This document shows, piece after piece, positions 9,415-17,829 of a stretch of DNA of 64,000 nucleotides. How positions within the stretch are numbered: position 1 is the stretch's first letter; every line of letters starts with the position of its first letter. The notes under the pieces are model-generated. The model worked only from the letters and a program-made list of their open reading frames with translations, had not been told where the DNA came from and did no database searches. The stretch is taken from positions 682,001 through 746,000 of the forward strand of contig JABUFD010000001.1 in assembly GCA_013314735.1 (NCBI GenBank), given 5' to 3'. Source of the stretch: Anaerolineae bacterium (GTDB taxonomy: Bacteria > Chloroflexota > Anaerolineae > Anaerolineales > Anaerolineaceae). Both the position numbers and the translations under genes were made by a program.

Positions 9415-10391
9415 ACAATTTGCCGGTCATCATTCGTATGATGGATGTCGATTTCTTCTTTATGGAGGGTGTGCCTGGTATTTTTGGGGGCGTGATGGTG
9501 GAGTGGTTGAAATCCCTCGCCAAGGGCTTCATTGGCCTGTCCTATGACCATGAAGGCTTCCGGGTCAGCTTCACTGACAATGGCTTTTAGCTTGGGGATT
9601 TCCGCGCGGGTCAAAGCGCAAAACAGAAGCGGGCGAGCCTGGTTGGTGTATGCCCCTGTTCCGGGCAGGATGGTTACGCCCCGTTCCATGCTGTGCAGAA
9701 TCTGCTGGGAAACTGCATCGGGCTGGTTGGTGATAATGATGGCAGTACGGAATACATTGCCGCCCTCAGAAACCATCTCAGCAGCCAGTCCGTTGATGTA
9801 GATCACAACCACCCCGTACAGCGCCAGGTCCCAGCCAAATATGAAACCACCGGCCAACACCACAGCGGCGTCGACCAGCAGGTAGGTCTGGGTGATGGGG
9901 ATGCCGGTGGCGTTGTTGATGATGCGGCAGAGGATGTCTGACCCGCCGCTGGTTCCCTTTCCGCGGTAGATGATACCGCACCCAACACCATACAACACGC
10001 CGCCATACAGCGCTTGCAGGATCAGGTCGTTGGTGATCCCGTTTGATGGGAACCAGATTGCCAGCAAATCCGTGAAGAGAGAAAAAGCGGCCACAGCCAG
10101 GGCTGTCCGCAGGACGAAACGTAAAGCGCCAAGGTGGCGCCAGCCAAGAATAAAGAGCGGAATATTGCCCAGAAAGATCATTGTGCCAATTGGGATGTTA
10201 ACCCATGTGTCGGCAATCTGAGCAATACCACTGACACCGCCGCTCACCAGGCGTGCCGGGATCAGGAAAATGCGCATGCCCACAGCCTGGACGACCGCCC
10301 CGATGATAATGATGAAGTAATCACGCAGATTGGGCCAGGAAAAGTCGAACTTGAATTCCTTAATCTCCTGCAGAAAAGTTTGTTCGGCCAT
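9411..10391 (-). CDS. YitT family membrane protein (DUF161 plus DUF2179)
   Basis: A 326-residue protein: an N-terminal cytoplasmic stretch, five to six membrane segments (IIIIGAVVQAVGMRIFLIPA; LVSGGVSGIAQI; GGVLYGVGCGIIYRGKGTSGG), then a soluble C-terminal DUF2179 domain (about residues 220-305, with GVTILPGTGAYT). The family is widespread, and its transport or regulatory role is not settled. Start ATG 10391 has AGGAGCAGA directly upstream. It lies 15 bp downstream of the methyltransferase gene on the same strand, so they are likely one operon. Confidence 0.9.
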   Translation of the reverse strand: MAEQTFLQEIKEFKFDFSWPNLRDYFIIIIGAVVQAVGMRIFLIPARLVSGGVSGIAQIADTWVNIPIGTMIFLGNIPLFILGWRHLGALRFVLRTALAVAAFSLFTDLLAIWFPSNGITNDLILQALYGGVLYGVGCGIIYRGKGTSGGSDILCRIINNATGIPITQTYLLVDAAVVLAGGFIFGWDLALYGVVVIYINGLAAEMVSEGGNVFRTAIIITNQPDAVSQQILHSMERGVTILPGTGAYTNQARPLLFCALTRAEIPKLKAIVSEADPEAFMVIGQANEALGEGFQPLHHHAPKNTRHTLHKEEIDIHHTNDDRQIV

Positions 10392-10406
10392 TCTGCTCCT
10401 GTTGGC

Positions 10407-11285
10407 TTACTTGAAATTGTAGATGCCGTTTTCGACGGGGTAGGTTGTGCCACAATTGTCGCATGTGAGCAGTGGCGGGGTATCTTCTAGGAGATGTTTG
10501 CAGGCAGGACAGCGGAAAAAAGTGTCCGGCGCTGCCGCCGCTGAATTTCCAATGGCCCGGTTACGGGTGAACACACTCGGTGAAAGTTGAACAAAATCAC
10601 CTGTCCATTGCAGTACCTGATCTAAACCGGCAAGAACCCTGACCGGTACCAGTTTTTTCACCGCGCCCAGGCGGAAATGGGACACTGTTAACTGCCGTTC
10701 CACGGCGAAATTGGCTTCGTAAAGCCATTCGCGAATGGAAGCAGGATGAAAGTCATAATTTAATTCCACAAATTCGACCGGTTGACGGTCAAACGGCGAC
10801 CATGCTTGTTTTTTCGTCCAGTAACGAAAGATGGATTTCAGGTTGTGCTTGTTGGCGTATTCCAGAATAAAGACAGAATTCTGTCGAAGAAGGTCACGTA
10901 CATTTTGAATCACCAGCGGTGCATCTGCCATATGATGCAGGGTGCGAATCATCGTGGCCGCATCAAACAAACCATTGACAAACGGCATTTTATAGATATC
11001 TGCTGCGACATAGATGTAACGGTTCGAATTTCCTAGTTTTTGACGGGCTTGCTGAAGTTGTGTACGTGAATAATCAAGCAGCACAATCCGATCAAAGCCC
11101 TCATACCGGGGGGTGTTTCTACCTGCGCCAGCGCCCAACTCCAGCAATAATTTCCCGTGTTTGGGGAGCAATTTCTTTAAAGCTGCCTGTTCGGCAAGGT
11201 CCTCATAGGCACGGCCGCCTTGCTCCCAAAAGATTTGTTGGTAGTTGGAGCCCTCGTAATCACAGATAGGAGGTGAATCTGTCAT
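10407..11285 (-). CDS. SAM-dependent methyltransferase with C-terminal zinc ribbon
   Basis: A 292-residue class I methyltransferase. The SAM-binding motif I is LELGAGAGR at 48-56, followed by the acidic VLLDYS strand. The last 34 residues form a Trm112-like zinc ribbon with Cys259, Cys262, Cys275 and Cys278 and the YPVENGIYNF ending seen in free-standing Trm112/YcaR-type proteins. Having the ribbon fused to the methyltransferase domain is unusual but known in scattered bacterial proteins. The substrate is unknown. Start ATG 11285; AAAGGA is 12 nt upstream, so initiation may be weak. Confidence 0.85.
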   Translation of the reverse strand: MTDSPPICDYEGSNYQQIFWEQGGRAYEDLAEQAALKKLLPKHGKLLLELGAGAGRNTPRYEGFDRIVLLDYSRTQLQQARQKLGNSNRYIYVAADIYKMPFVNGLFDAATMIRTLHHMADAPLVIQNVRDLLRQNSVFILEYANKHNLKSIFRYWTKKQAWSPFDRQPVEFVELNYDFHPASIREWLYEANFAVERQLTVSHFRLGAVKKLVPVRVLAGLDQVLQWTGDFVQLSPSVFTRNRAIGNSAAAAPDTFFRCPACKHLLEDTPPLLTCDNCGTTYPVENGIYNFK

Positions 11286-11446
11286 GCGTAGTCGATCCTT
11301 TGATTGATGATTCTGTCGTATGGTTTGAAAAATCGCATCTTAATTTTACCCGACATAACCCCGAACAGCGGTGATGTCTGGCAGAGGGTGAAGAATTGAA
11401 GGGCGAATGTCAGATATCTATCAACAGTTGTTGGTGATCAAAGAAA

Positions 11447-11555
11447 ACGCCCGGGCAGGTAAACCGACGGCACCCGGAACATCTACCTTATCGCTGCTTC
11501 CTCTCGGACCTGGCGAGGTTCGATAGCATCCGCCGCGTCGGGCCCGCCCAGACGC
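11447..11555 (-). ncRNA. ffs: Signal recognition particle RNA, small bacterial (4.5S) type
   Basis: Read on the minus strand, the segment CCAGGTCCGAGAGGAAGCAGC is the conserved apical domain of bacterial SRP RNA, where Ffh binds. The usual GGAA tetraloop is here GAGA, closed by UCC/GGA. The RNA ends pair over more than ten base pairs: GCGUCUGGGCGGG at the 5' side with CCUGCCCGGGCGU at the 3' side, then CCCGACG with CGUCGG. The length is about 109 nt. The 3' end runs into TTTTCTTT, which with the terminal helix can terminate transcription. The 5' end fits 7 nt downstream of the promoter -10 box. Ends are estimates within a few nucleotides. Confidence 0.93.
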
Positions 11556-11561
11556 AACGTA

Positions 11562-11589
11562 AGGATACCACAAGTCAGCCGGATGTCAA
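11562..11589 (-). promoter_or_regulatory. Promoter of the SRP RNA
   Basis: On the minus strand a consensus TTGACA (11589-11584) is followed after 16 bp by TATCCT (11567-11562). Transcription would begin at about 11555, exactly where the folded RNA begins. On the plus strand a TACAAT box (11609-11614) serves the divergent DUF4037 gene, so the two promoters sit back to back. Confidence 0.8.
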
Positions 11590-11642
11590 TTTGAGGATCA
11601 GTATGTGTTACAATCTGGTTTCGATGGAGAAGGAGGTCCGCG

Positions 11643-12776
11643 ATGGACGCCGCATTTGTTCCTGGGAAACAACTGAGCCAGATGTTGTTTGATGAAGTGG
11701 TGCAGCCGCTTTTGGCACAATACTATCCGCGCCTGGCGTACTCTGCGGGGTTGTTTGGTTATGGTTCTGAAGTGCTTGGCTTTGATACGCCGATGTCACG
11801 CGACCATGATTGGGGACCCCGACTGCAGGTATTCATCCGAAACTCGGAACCGGCAACACTTTCCCAGGAATTGTTTGATTTTTTCGCCATGCAATTACCG
11901 CATCAATTTCACGGGTACTCCACGCATTTTGGCCCACCCAATGAAGCAGACAAAGGCACAAGGCACCTTTCCTTGCCGGATACGGAGCGTGTGTCCCATC
12001 GCATTGAAGTGCATCGATGGAGCGATTACCTGGCAGATTACCTGCCGGTGAACCCACTCATGCCGATGACATCGGTGGATTGGTTGTTGATCCCCTCACA
12101 GAAATTGCGCACGATAGCGAATGGCAGCCTTTATTGTGATGGTACCGGTGAGTTGAAGCCGGTAATCGAATCACTGGCTTGTTATCCCAAGCAGGTGCGG
12201 TACTACCTGCTGGCTTCCGCCTGGCAGCGGGTGGGGCAGGAAGAACACCTGATGGGGCGGAGCGGTTGGGTGGGTGATGAATGTGGCTCCTCGCTGTTGG
12301 GTAGCAGCCTGACGAGGACGCTGATGCAAATCTGTTTCCTGCTGGGAAACCAGTACGCGCCGTATCCCAAGTGGTTTGGCACTGCCTTTCAGCAGCTTGC
12401 CTGCGCGCCTGTGTTGACACCGTTACTGCTTGCAGTAGAAACGGCTGATTCCTGGCATAAACGCGAAGCGGCCTTCTGCGCTGCCTCGTCAATCATTGTT
12501 AAAGAGATGAACCAACAGCAATTGTGCGAGCCGCTATCTACAAATTGTACGCTGTTCTTCGGTAGACCATTTTCGGTCATCTGGGGCGGGCAGATTGCCG
12601 ACAAGCTTAGAGCTTCCATCCATGATCCCGTTCTACGGGCGCTGCCCTTGATCGGAGGTGTGGACTTGATCACATCCTCTACCGATGTGCTGGAAAATAC
12701 CCAAATGTGCCAGCGAATGCGTGCATTGTACGTCACTGACCAGGGTACCGACTTCGTTGGCCTCCCGGATGAATGA
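11643..12776 (+). CDS. DUF4037 domain protein (nucleotidyltransferase-like)
   Basis: A 377-residue protein. Residues about 35-60 read GLFGYGSEVLGFDTPMSRDHD, containing GSE and DHD that resemble the metal-binding core of the nucleotidyltransferase fold. The rest, including WLLIPSQKL and ACYPKQVRYYLLASAW, fits DUF4037 proteins. No experimentally known role is familiar to me. Start ATG 11643 has GGAGG 7 nt upstream, and TACAAT at 11609-11614 is a likely -10 box. It converges on pcrA with 7 bp between stops. Confidence 0.8.
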   Translation: MDAAFVPGKQLSQMLFDEVVQPLLAQYYPRLAYSAGLFGYGSEVLGFDTPMSRDHDWGPRLQVFIRNSEPATLSQELFDFFAMQLPHQFHGYSTHFGPPNEADKGTRHLSLPDTERVSHRIEVHRWSDYLADYLPVNPLMPMTSVDWLLIPSQKLRTIANGSLYCDGTGELKPVIESLACYPKQVRYYLLASAWQRVGQEEHLMGRSGWVGDECGSSLLGSSLTRTLMQICFLLGNQYAPYPKWFGTAFQQLACAPVLTPLLLAVETADSWHKREAAFCAASSIIVKEMNQQQLCEPLSTNCTLFFGRPFSVIWGGQIADKLRASIHDPVLRALPLIGGVDLITSSTDVLENTQMCQRMRALYVTDQGTDFVGLPDE

Positions 12777-12783
12777 TCCGTGA

Positions 12784-15030
12784 TCAGTCGAGGATTTCCA
12801 AACGTACAATGGATGCCAGAACTTTTTTAAAACCGACATCTTCAAAAGTGATATCGACTGTTTCTTCTTCGTCATACACACGGCTGTCAAGGACGATCCC
12901 TTCACCCCAGCTGGGATGGCGCACACGCATCCCGGGGTGGTATTTTTTCTCCGTCTCCGGCCGGTTTGCACCGGGGACACGGAACACTCGGGTACCAGTG
13001 TTGATGCCAGAAGCGCCACGCTGAGGACCGACATACTGGTTCCAATCTCCACCAGAGCTGCCTGCAGCACGGTGGTGGTGACGGGTGCTGCCAGGGCGTC
13101 CGGCGACTTCGAGGCATTCCAGCGGGATATCTTTGAGAAATTCAGATGGTTCGCAGTCAGAATAAGATCCGTATCCCGAGCGGCGGTCAGCCCTGGTGAT
13201 ATAGAGCTGGTTTTCTGCACGGGTCATACCCACATAAAACAGGCGGCGTTCCTCAGCCAGCTCTTCTGGTTCGAACAGAGAACGGGAATGGGGAAGGATT
13301 TCCTGGTCAAGGCCGACGAGAAAAACGGTGGAAAATTCAAGGCCTTTGGCAGCATGCAGGGTGAGGAGTGTTGGGGCATCAGCCGCCTCAGGAAGTGTGT
13401 CCTGGTCGGAAACCAGTGCCATGTTTTCTAGAAATACCTCCAGTCCGGCTTCTTCATATTCATAGGTTAACCGGCGGAGCTCATGCACATTCGCCATGCG
13501 GTCGGTGGCATTTTCGCGGGTGGATGAATTTTCTTCCAGGTATTGCTCGTAGGCGATGTCTTCGATCACCATGTCGAGCAATTCGGGCAGGTGCAGGTCA
13601 TTACGGGCATCAAGCCAGCCGGCAAATTGGCGACCGAAAAAGGCAAGTGTATTCAGGTTGCGGCTTGCAAAATGACCCCAGTGCTCCGATTTGTCACCTT
13701 CCAGCCCAAGTGACAAAACCAGTTCACCCGGTGAAATGTTGGCTGCGTGGGCTGCGGCAAGCAAGTCCTGGAGTGTTTTGGGGCCGATACCGCGTTTGGG
13801 AGTATTGATGATGCGGGAAAAACTGAGTTCATCTGCCGGGTTGTGGATCAGCCGCAGGTAAGCAATCAAATCCTTAATTTCTAGGCGGCCGTAGAACCGC
13901 TGGGCACCCACCAGTTTATAATCGAGGCCTGATTTCAGAAAGGCTTCTTCCAACAGGCGGCTCTGGGCGTTGGTGCGGTACATCACGGCAAAATCACTGC
14001 CTTTGGCATTACCATGATCCATCAGGCGGCGGATGGTATCGACCACGAAAACGGCTTCATCGCGGTCATCATAGGCTTCATGCAGGATGATCTTGTTCCC
14101 TTCGATCTCCCGTGCGGCACGCAGATCTTTGATAGTCCGGTTGGAGTTGCGATTGATCACCTGGGTGGCGGCATTCAGGATCACCTGTGTGGAGCGGTAA
14201 TTCTCTTCGAGCAGGATTTTTTTTGCGTTGGGGTAATCCTTCTCGAACCGGAGGACATTGCGATAATCCGCACCGCGCCAGCGGTAGATGGATTGATCTT
14301 CGTCACCAACAACGAAGATATTGCCGTGGTAACTGGCAAGGTGGTTCAGGAGGGCGTATTGGACCAAATTGGTGTCCTGGAACTCATCCACCAACACATG
14401 TTCAAATTGCCGGGCGTAGGCATCCCTTACGGCTGGATGTTCGTTGAGTAATTTTACTGACCAGAAAAGCAGGTCATCAAAATCGAGTGCGTTGTTGGCA
14501 AATAAGGTTTGCTGGTAGCGTTGATAAACTCGCTGAGTTACTTTCTCGCGCTGGGTGTCAACCGAAAGCTCATCGGGTCCAACCAGGTTGTTTTTGGCAT
14601 TCGAAATATCAGAATGTACCGTGTACGGGCGGAATTGTTTGTCATTGATGTTCTCTTCCTTGAGAATATTTTTAACAATCCCGATCTGGTCATCACTGTC
14701 CAGAATCACGTAGTTACTATCAAAAGGCAAATAAGCCGCTTCTCTACGCAAAATCCGGGCACAAGAGCTATGGAATGTGCCCATCCAGATACCGCGCATA
14801 GATTCGCCGACCATGCTTTCCACGCGTACCTGCATTTGCTGAGCTGCTTTGTTGGTAAAGGTTACCGCCAGGATATGAAATGGGGCAATCCCCAACTGCT
14901 GCACAAGGTAGGCAATGCGATGTGTCAGCACGCGTGTTTTGCCGGATCCGGGCCCTGCCAATACCAAAACCGGGCCTGAAGGTGCGGTAACCGCTGCTTT
15001 TTGCTTCTGATTCAAATGATCCAATTGCAT
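12784..15030 (-). CDS. pcrA: ATP-dependent DNA helicase PcrA/UvrD, superfamily 1
   Basis: A 748-residue 3'-5' helicase for nucleotide excision repair and clearing of replication obstacles. Walker A is AGPGSGKT (25-32), motif II DEFQDTN, motif III GDEDQSIYRWRGAD, motif IV LEENYRST, motif V TLHAAKGLEF, and motif VI VGMTRAENQLY. The C-terminus forms the small Tudor-like domain typical of PcrA/UvrD (HPSWGEGIVL). I moved the start to ATG 15030 because GAAAGG lies 7 nt upstream and the family begins with LNxxQxxAV; a frame from 15081 adds 17 unlikely residues. It is divergent from holB. Confidence 0.95.
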   Translation of the reverse strand: MQLDHLNQKQKAAVTAPSGPVLVLAGPGSGKTRVLTHRIAYLVQQLGIAPFHILAVTFTNKAAQQMQVRVESMVGESMRGIWMGTFHSSCARILRREAAYLPFDSNYVILDSDDQIGIVKNILKEENINDKQFRPYTVHSDISNAKNNLVGPDELSVDTQREKVTQRVYQRYQQTLFANNALDFDDLLFWSVKLLNEHPAVRDAYARQFEHVLVDEFQDTNLVQYALLNHLASYHGNIFVVGDEDQSIYRWRGADYRNVLRFEKDYPNAKKILLEENYRSTQVILNAATQVINRNSNRTIKDLRAAREIEGNKIILHEAYDDRDEAVFVVDTIRRLMDHGNAKGSDFAVMYRTNAQSRLLEEAFLKSGLDYKLVGAQRFYGRLEIKDLIAYLRLIHNPADELSFSRIINTPKRGIGPKTLQDLLAAAHAANISPGELVLSLGLEGDKSEHWGHFASRNLNTLAFFGRQFAGWLDARNDLHLPELLDMVIEDIAYEQYLEENSSTRENATDRMANVHELRRLTYEYEEAGLEVFLENMALVSDQDTLPEAADAPTLLTLHAAKGLEFSTVFLVGLDQEILPHSRSLFEPEELAEERRLFYVGMTRAENQLYITRADRRSGYGSYSDCEPSEFLKDIPLECLEVAGRPGSTRHHHRAAGSSGGDWNQYVGPQRGASGINTGTRVFRVPGANRPETEKKYHPGMRVRHPSWGEGIVLDSRVYDEEETVDITFEDVGFKKVLASIVRLEILD

Positions 15031-15236
15031 GAACAAACCTTTCAGTTGTGTGTCTGTATTGATGATCCAATCATACCCCAATCGAGGCGGACCTGTGCCG
15101 GGCTGTGCCCGTTTGATTCTACCGCCAGCTATGGATGACTGTCAATTGCAGGATACCGCGTTCGGCACCATCCTGGGATTGACAGCCCAATGCCGGTCAA
15201 TATCAGGTAGAATGAAACGTGAAAGGAATCAGCAGA

Positions 15237-16238
15237 ATGGATTGGAAGATGATTGGGCATGAATGGGCAGTACGGATGCTGCAAAAGCACATTGAACAGG
15301 ATCAGGTACGGCATGCCTACCTGTTCAGTGGCCCGCACGGAATCGGCAAGCGAACATTGGCGTTGCGCTTCGCCCAGGCATTAAATTGCACTGACAAAGA
15401 TCATAACGGAAACCCCTGCGGCAACTGCCGTATCTGCCGGCAGACCATGCGAATGGAACATCCCGATCTTTCTGTGGTCGCACTGGCCGATGATAAAACA
15501 GAAATCCTGGTGGAGCAAGTGCGGGAATTGCAGCATGTTTTGTCACGCAGCCCGTTTGAGGCCAGGTACCGCGTGGGCCTGTTGCTGGATTTTGAGAAGG
15601 CCAATGCGAATGCACAGAATGCGTTGTTAAAGACCCTGGAAGAAGCGCCGACCCAGGTCATTCTGATGATGACGGTTGATACTGTAGATAACCTGCTGCC
15701 GACAATTGTTTCCCGCTGCGAGATACTGCGCCTGCGCAGCCTGGAACTGGCGAGGCTTGAGACAACCCTTGCGGAGCAATTTGATTTACCATCAACAGAC
15801 GCCAGGCTGCTGGCACATGTCAGCGGTGGTCGGGTAGGGGAGGCACTGAAGCTGCATCAGCTACCTGAGTTGATGGAAACGCGGAAGCAGTGGTTGGATG
15901 AAATGATTGATGCGATGCACCATGACCGGAATCATCGCATGGATTATGCAGAAAAAAAATTTCGCCACGGCGGGCGTGAGCAAATGCGAATTGCCGGGCA
16001 AATCTGGCTGACTTTCTGGCGGGACGTGGCAATGCGTGCTTCTGGCGAAAACCCGCCTTTGCTCAACCCGGATTATGAAGCGGAGATTGACCAGGTGGCG
16101 CAGTCCCTGGGTTTGCAGACGGCTGTTGAGTTTTTACAAACACTTCATCAAAGCATGGAAAAACTCGATGATAATGTCAATATCTGGATGCTGGCGGATG
16201 TAGTAATGTTACAGCTTCCTGATAGGGCGGAAATTTAG
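15237..16238 (+). CDS. holB: DNA polymerase III delta' subunit
   Basis: A 333-residue clamp-loader subunit. It has the AAA+ fold with GPHGIGKRT as P-loop, a four-cysteine zinc module (the Cys at LNC plus CGNCRIC), the LLKTLEEAP motif and the SRC motif (VSRCEILRLR) that contacts the neighbouring clamp-loader subunit. An AAAGGA box 10 nt upstream supports ATG 15237. An in-frame GTG at 15219, 5 nt after a TAGAAT box (15208-15213), would add six residues and cannot be excluded. The gene stands alone and is followed by a strong terminator. Confidence 0.92.
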   Translation: MDWKMIGHEWAVRMLQKHIEQDQVRHAYLFSGPHGIGKRTLALRFAQALNCTDKDHNGNPCGNCRICRQTMRMEHPDLSVVALADDKTEILVEQVRELQHVLSRSPFEARYRVGLLLDFEKANANAQNALLKTLEEAPTQVILMMTVDTVDNLLPTIVSRCEILRLRSLELARLETTLAEQFDLPSTDARLLAHVSGGRVGEALKLHQLPELMETRKQWLDEMIDAMHHDRNHRMDYAEKKFRHGGREQMRIAGQIWLTFWRDVAMRASGENPPLLNPDYEAEIDQVAQSLGLQTAVEFLQTLHQSMEKLDDNVNIWMLADVVMLQLPDRAEI

Positions 16239-16268
16239 ATCAAATCGGTTGATAACCCTCCAATGAAT

Positions 16269-16300
16269 AAAACACCGCGTGTGTTATCAGGCGGTGTTTT
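16269..16300. terminator. Bidirectional terminator between holB and the HUMPS gene
   Basis: The stem AAAACACCGC / GCGGTGTTTT (10 bp, 12-nt loop) has a T-run on both strands and lies between two convergent genes. Confidence 0.85.
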
Positions 16301-16327
16301 GTTGCAACATTGTGAATTGAGTGACAG

Positions 16328-16999
16328 TTAAGCGATGGTTTCCAGGAATTTTTGCGCCACAACGGCAATTTCCCCGGCCAGTGAAATGCCGGTCAATTTG
16401 CTTTCGGGATTGACAAGGTTGGCGACCACGATATTGGCGCCGTTAAAAATTGCGCTGCGGGCTTCCCGGATGTCAACACCGCCTGCAACGGAGATCAAGG
16501 ATGGCGATTTGCTGCGGATGCGGTTAATGTGGCGGTATTCAATCAATTTGTTTTTATTGATTTCCTCATCACGTCCACGATGAAGCACAATCACATCAGC
16601 AGGTTGTTTTAACGGCCTCAGGATGGTCAATGGGTCTTTGACACCAATCAGGTCAATCATGGATAAAATACCATTGTTTTTGCAGGTTTGAATGAAGAAA
16701 TCCAGCGTGGGCGTCGGGGCAGAACCCAGGCAGGTGACCGCGTTCGCTCCCGCCTGACGGGCCATGATCACTTCTTCCATTGCGCCATCAGCAACCTTCA
16801 TATCAGCCACAATCACGCCCTGCCATAGTTGCCGCATCAGGCGGATGCCATTCAACCCCTCACGCTTAATGTAAGGAGTGCCAGCCTCAATAAAGATATT
16901 CAGCGCCTGTGGGATGACCGGCACCACTTGCCTGGCCATCTGCATCGTATCGTTAAACGCTATTTGCAGATACCGATGTTTGTTATCGAGCGTGACCAT
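16328..16999 (-). CDS. Orotidine-5'-phosphate decarboxylase/HUMPS family protein
   Basis: A 223-residue TIM-barrel protein of the OMP decarboxylase suprafamily. The conserved D-x-K-x-x-D motif is Asp66, Lys68 and Asp71 in ADMKVADG. VLHRGRDEE and SVAGGVD are the phosphate-binding strands. Length and motifs fit 3-hexulose-6-phosphate synthase and 3-keto-L-gulonate-6-phosphate decarboxylase better than PyrF, but I see no isomerase (PHI) partner gene beside it, so the reaction is open. Its ATG (16999) lies 3 bp after the slipin stop, so it is last in a leftward amrS-slipin unit. Confidence 0.82.
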   Translation of the reverse strand: MVTLDNKHRYLQIAFNDTMQMARQVVPVIPQALNIFIEAGTPYIKREGLNGIRLMRQLWQGVIVADMKVADGAMEEVIMARQAGANAVTCLGSAPTPTLDFFIQTCKNNGILSMIDLIGVKDPLTILRPLKQPADVIVLHRGRDEEINKNKLIEYRHINRIRSKSPSLISVAGGVDIREARSAIFNGANIVVANLVNPESKLTGISLAGEIAVVAQKFLETIA

Positions 17000-17002
17000 G
17001 GT

Positions 17003-17779
17003 CTACACTTTTTTTGTGGTTTGCTGAACGAGGTCAGCCACATTGGAGGGGACAAACAGGACGATCTTCTCGGAGGGATCGGTGGAGATATCACGCAGCG
17101 TTTGCAGGGTGCGCAGGTGGAGTGCCCCGGGATTCTGGCCCAGGATTTCAGCTGCGGTGGAGAGATTCTGGGCTGCTTTCAACTCACCTTCCGATGCGAT
17201 GATCATGGCGCGGCGTTCGCGTTCTGCTTCTGCCTGTTTTGCCATGGCGCGTTTCATCTCCGCTGGCAGCTCCACTTCCTGAATCTTGATCGATTCCACA
17301 TCCAGTCCCCACTCATTGGTTTCCGTATCAACAATTTTTTGGATCTCGTTGGCGATGGATTCGCGTTCGGTAAGGACAAAATCCATCTCAGCGTTGCCGA
17401 TCACATCACGCAGGGCAGCCTGGGTGTATTGGCGGATGGCAAACATGTAATCCTGAATGTTGATGATTACCGCTTTCGGGTCAATCACCTTAAAGTACAC
17501 TACCGCGTTGACAAGAATCGATATGTTATCCTTGGTCATTACTTCCTGGCGGGGAATATCGGCTGTTTGGATGCGGACATCCACCACGCGCAATTTTTGA
17601 AAAATTGGAATGACAAATGTCAACCCTGGTTCTCGCATTCCCGCGAATTTGCCCAGGGTGAAGACTACGCCGCGTTCGTACTGCATCAACACCCGGATTG
17701 CGGTTCTCAATAAAACCACAACGGCCACAAAAATGAAGGCTGCGGCACAGATCAGAAAAACACCAAAACCAGAATTCAT
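17003..17779 (-). CDS. SPFH/band 7 family membrane protein (slipin)
   Basis: A 258-residue protein with one N-terminal membrane anchor (about residues 5-26) and then a prohibitin-homology domain (RGVVFTLGKFAGMREPGL, partly; later ADIPRQEVMTKDN). A charged coiled-coil region around residues 170-215 contains ELPAEMKRAMAKQAEAERERRA-type sequence and supports oligomerisation in membrane microdomains. It is typical of the slipin subfamily. I used ATG 17779 because GGAGAAAA precedes it; the longer frame from 17872 overlaps amrS. Many bacterial slipins pair with an NfeD protease partner, but none is present here. Confidence 0.9.
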   Translation of the reverse strand: MNSGFGVFLICAAAFIFVAVVVLLRTAIRVLMQYERGVVFTLGKFAGMREPGLTFVIPIFQKLRVVDVRIQTADIPRQEVMTKDNISILVNAVVYFKVIDPKAVIINIQDYMFAIRQYTQAALRDVIGNAEMDFVLTERESIANEIQKIVDTETNEWGLDVESIKIQEVELPAEMKRAMAKQAEAERERRAMIIASEGELKAAQNLSTAAEILGQNPGALHLRTLQTLRDISTDPSEKIVLFVPSNVADLVQQTTKKV

Positions 17780-17829
17780 TTTTTTTCTCCTTGGTAAGTT
17801 CCGATAATGAATGATAACCGCAGAAGCGG

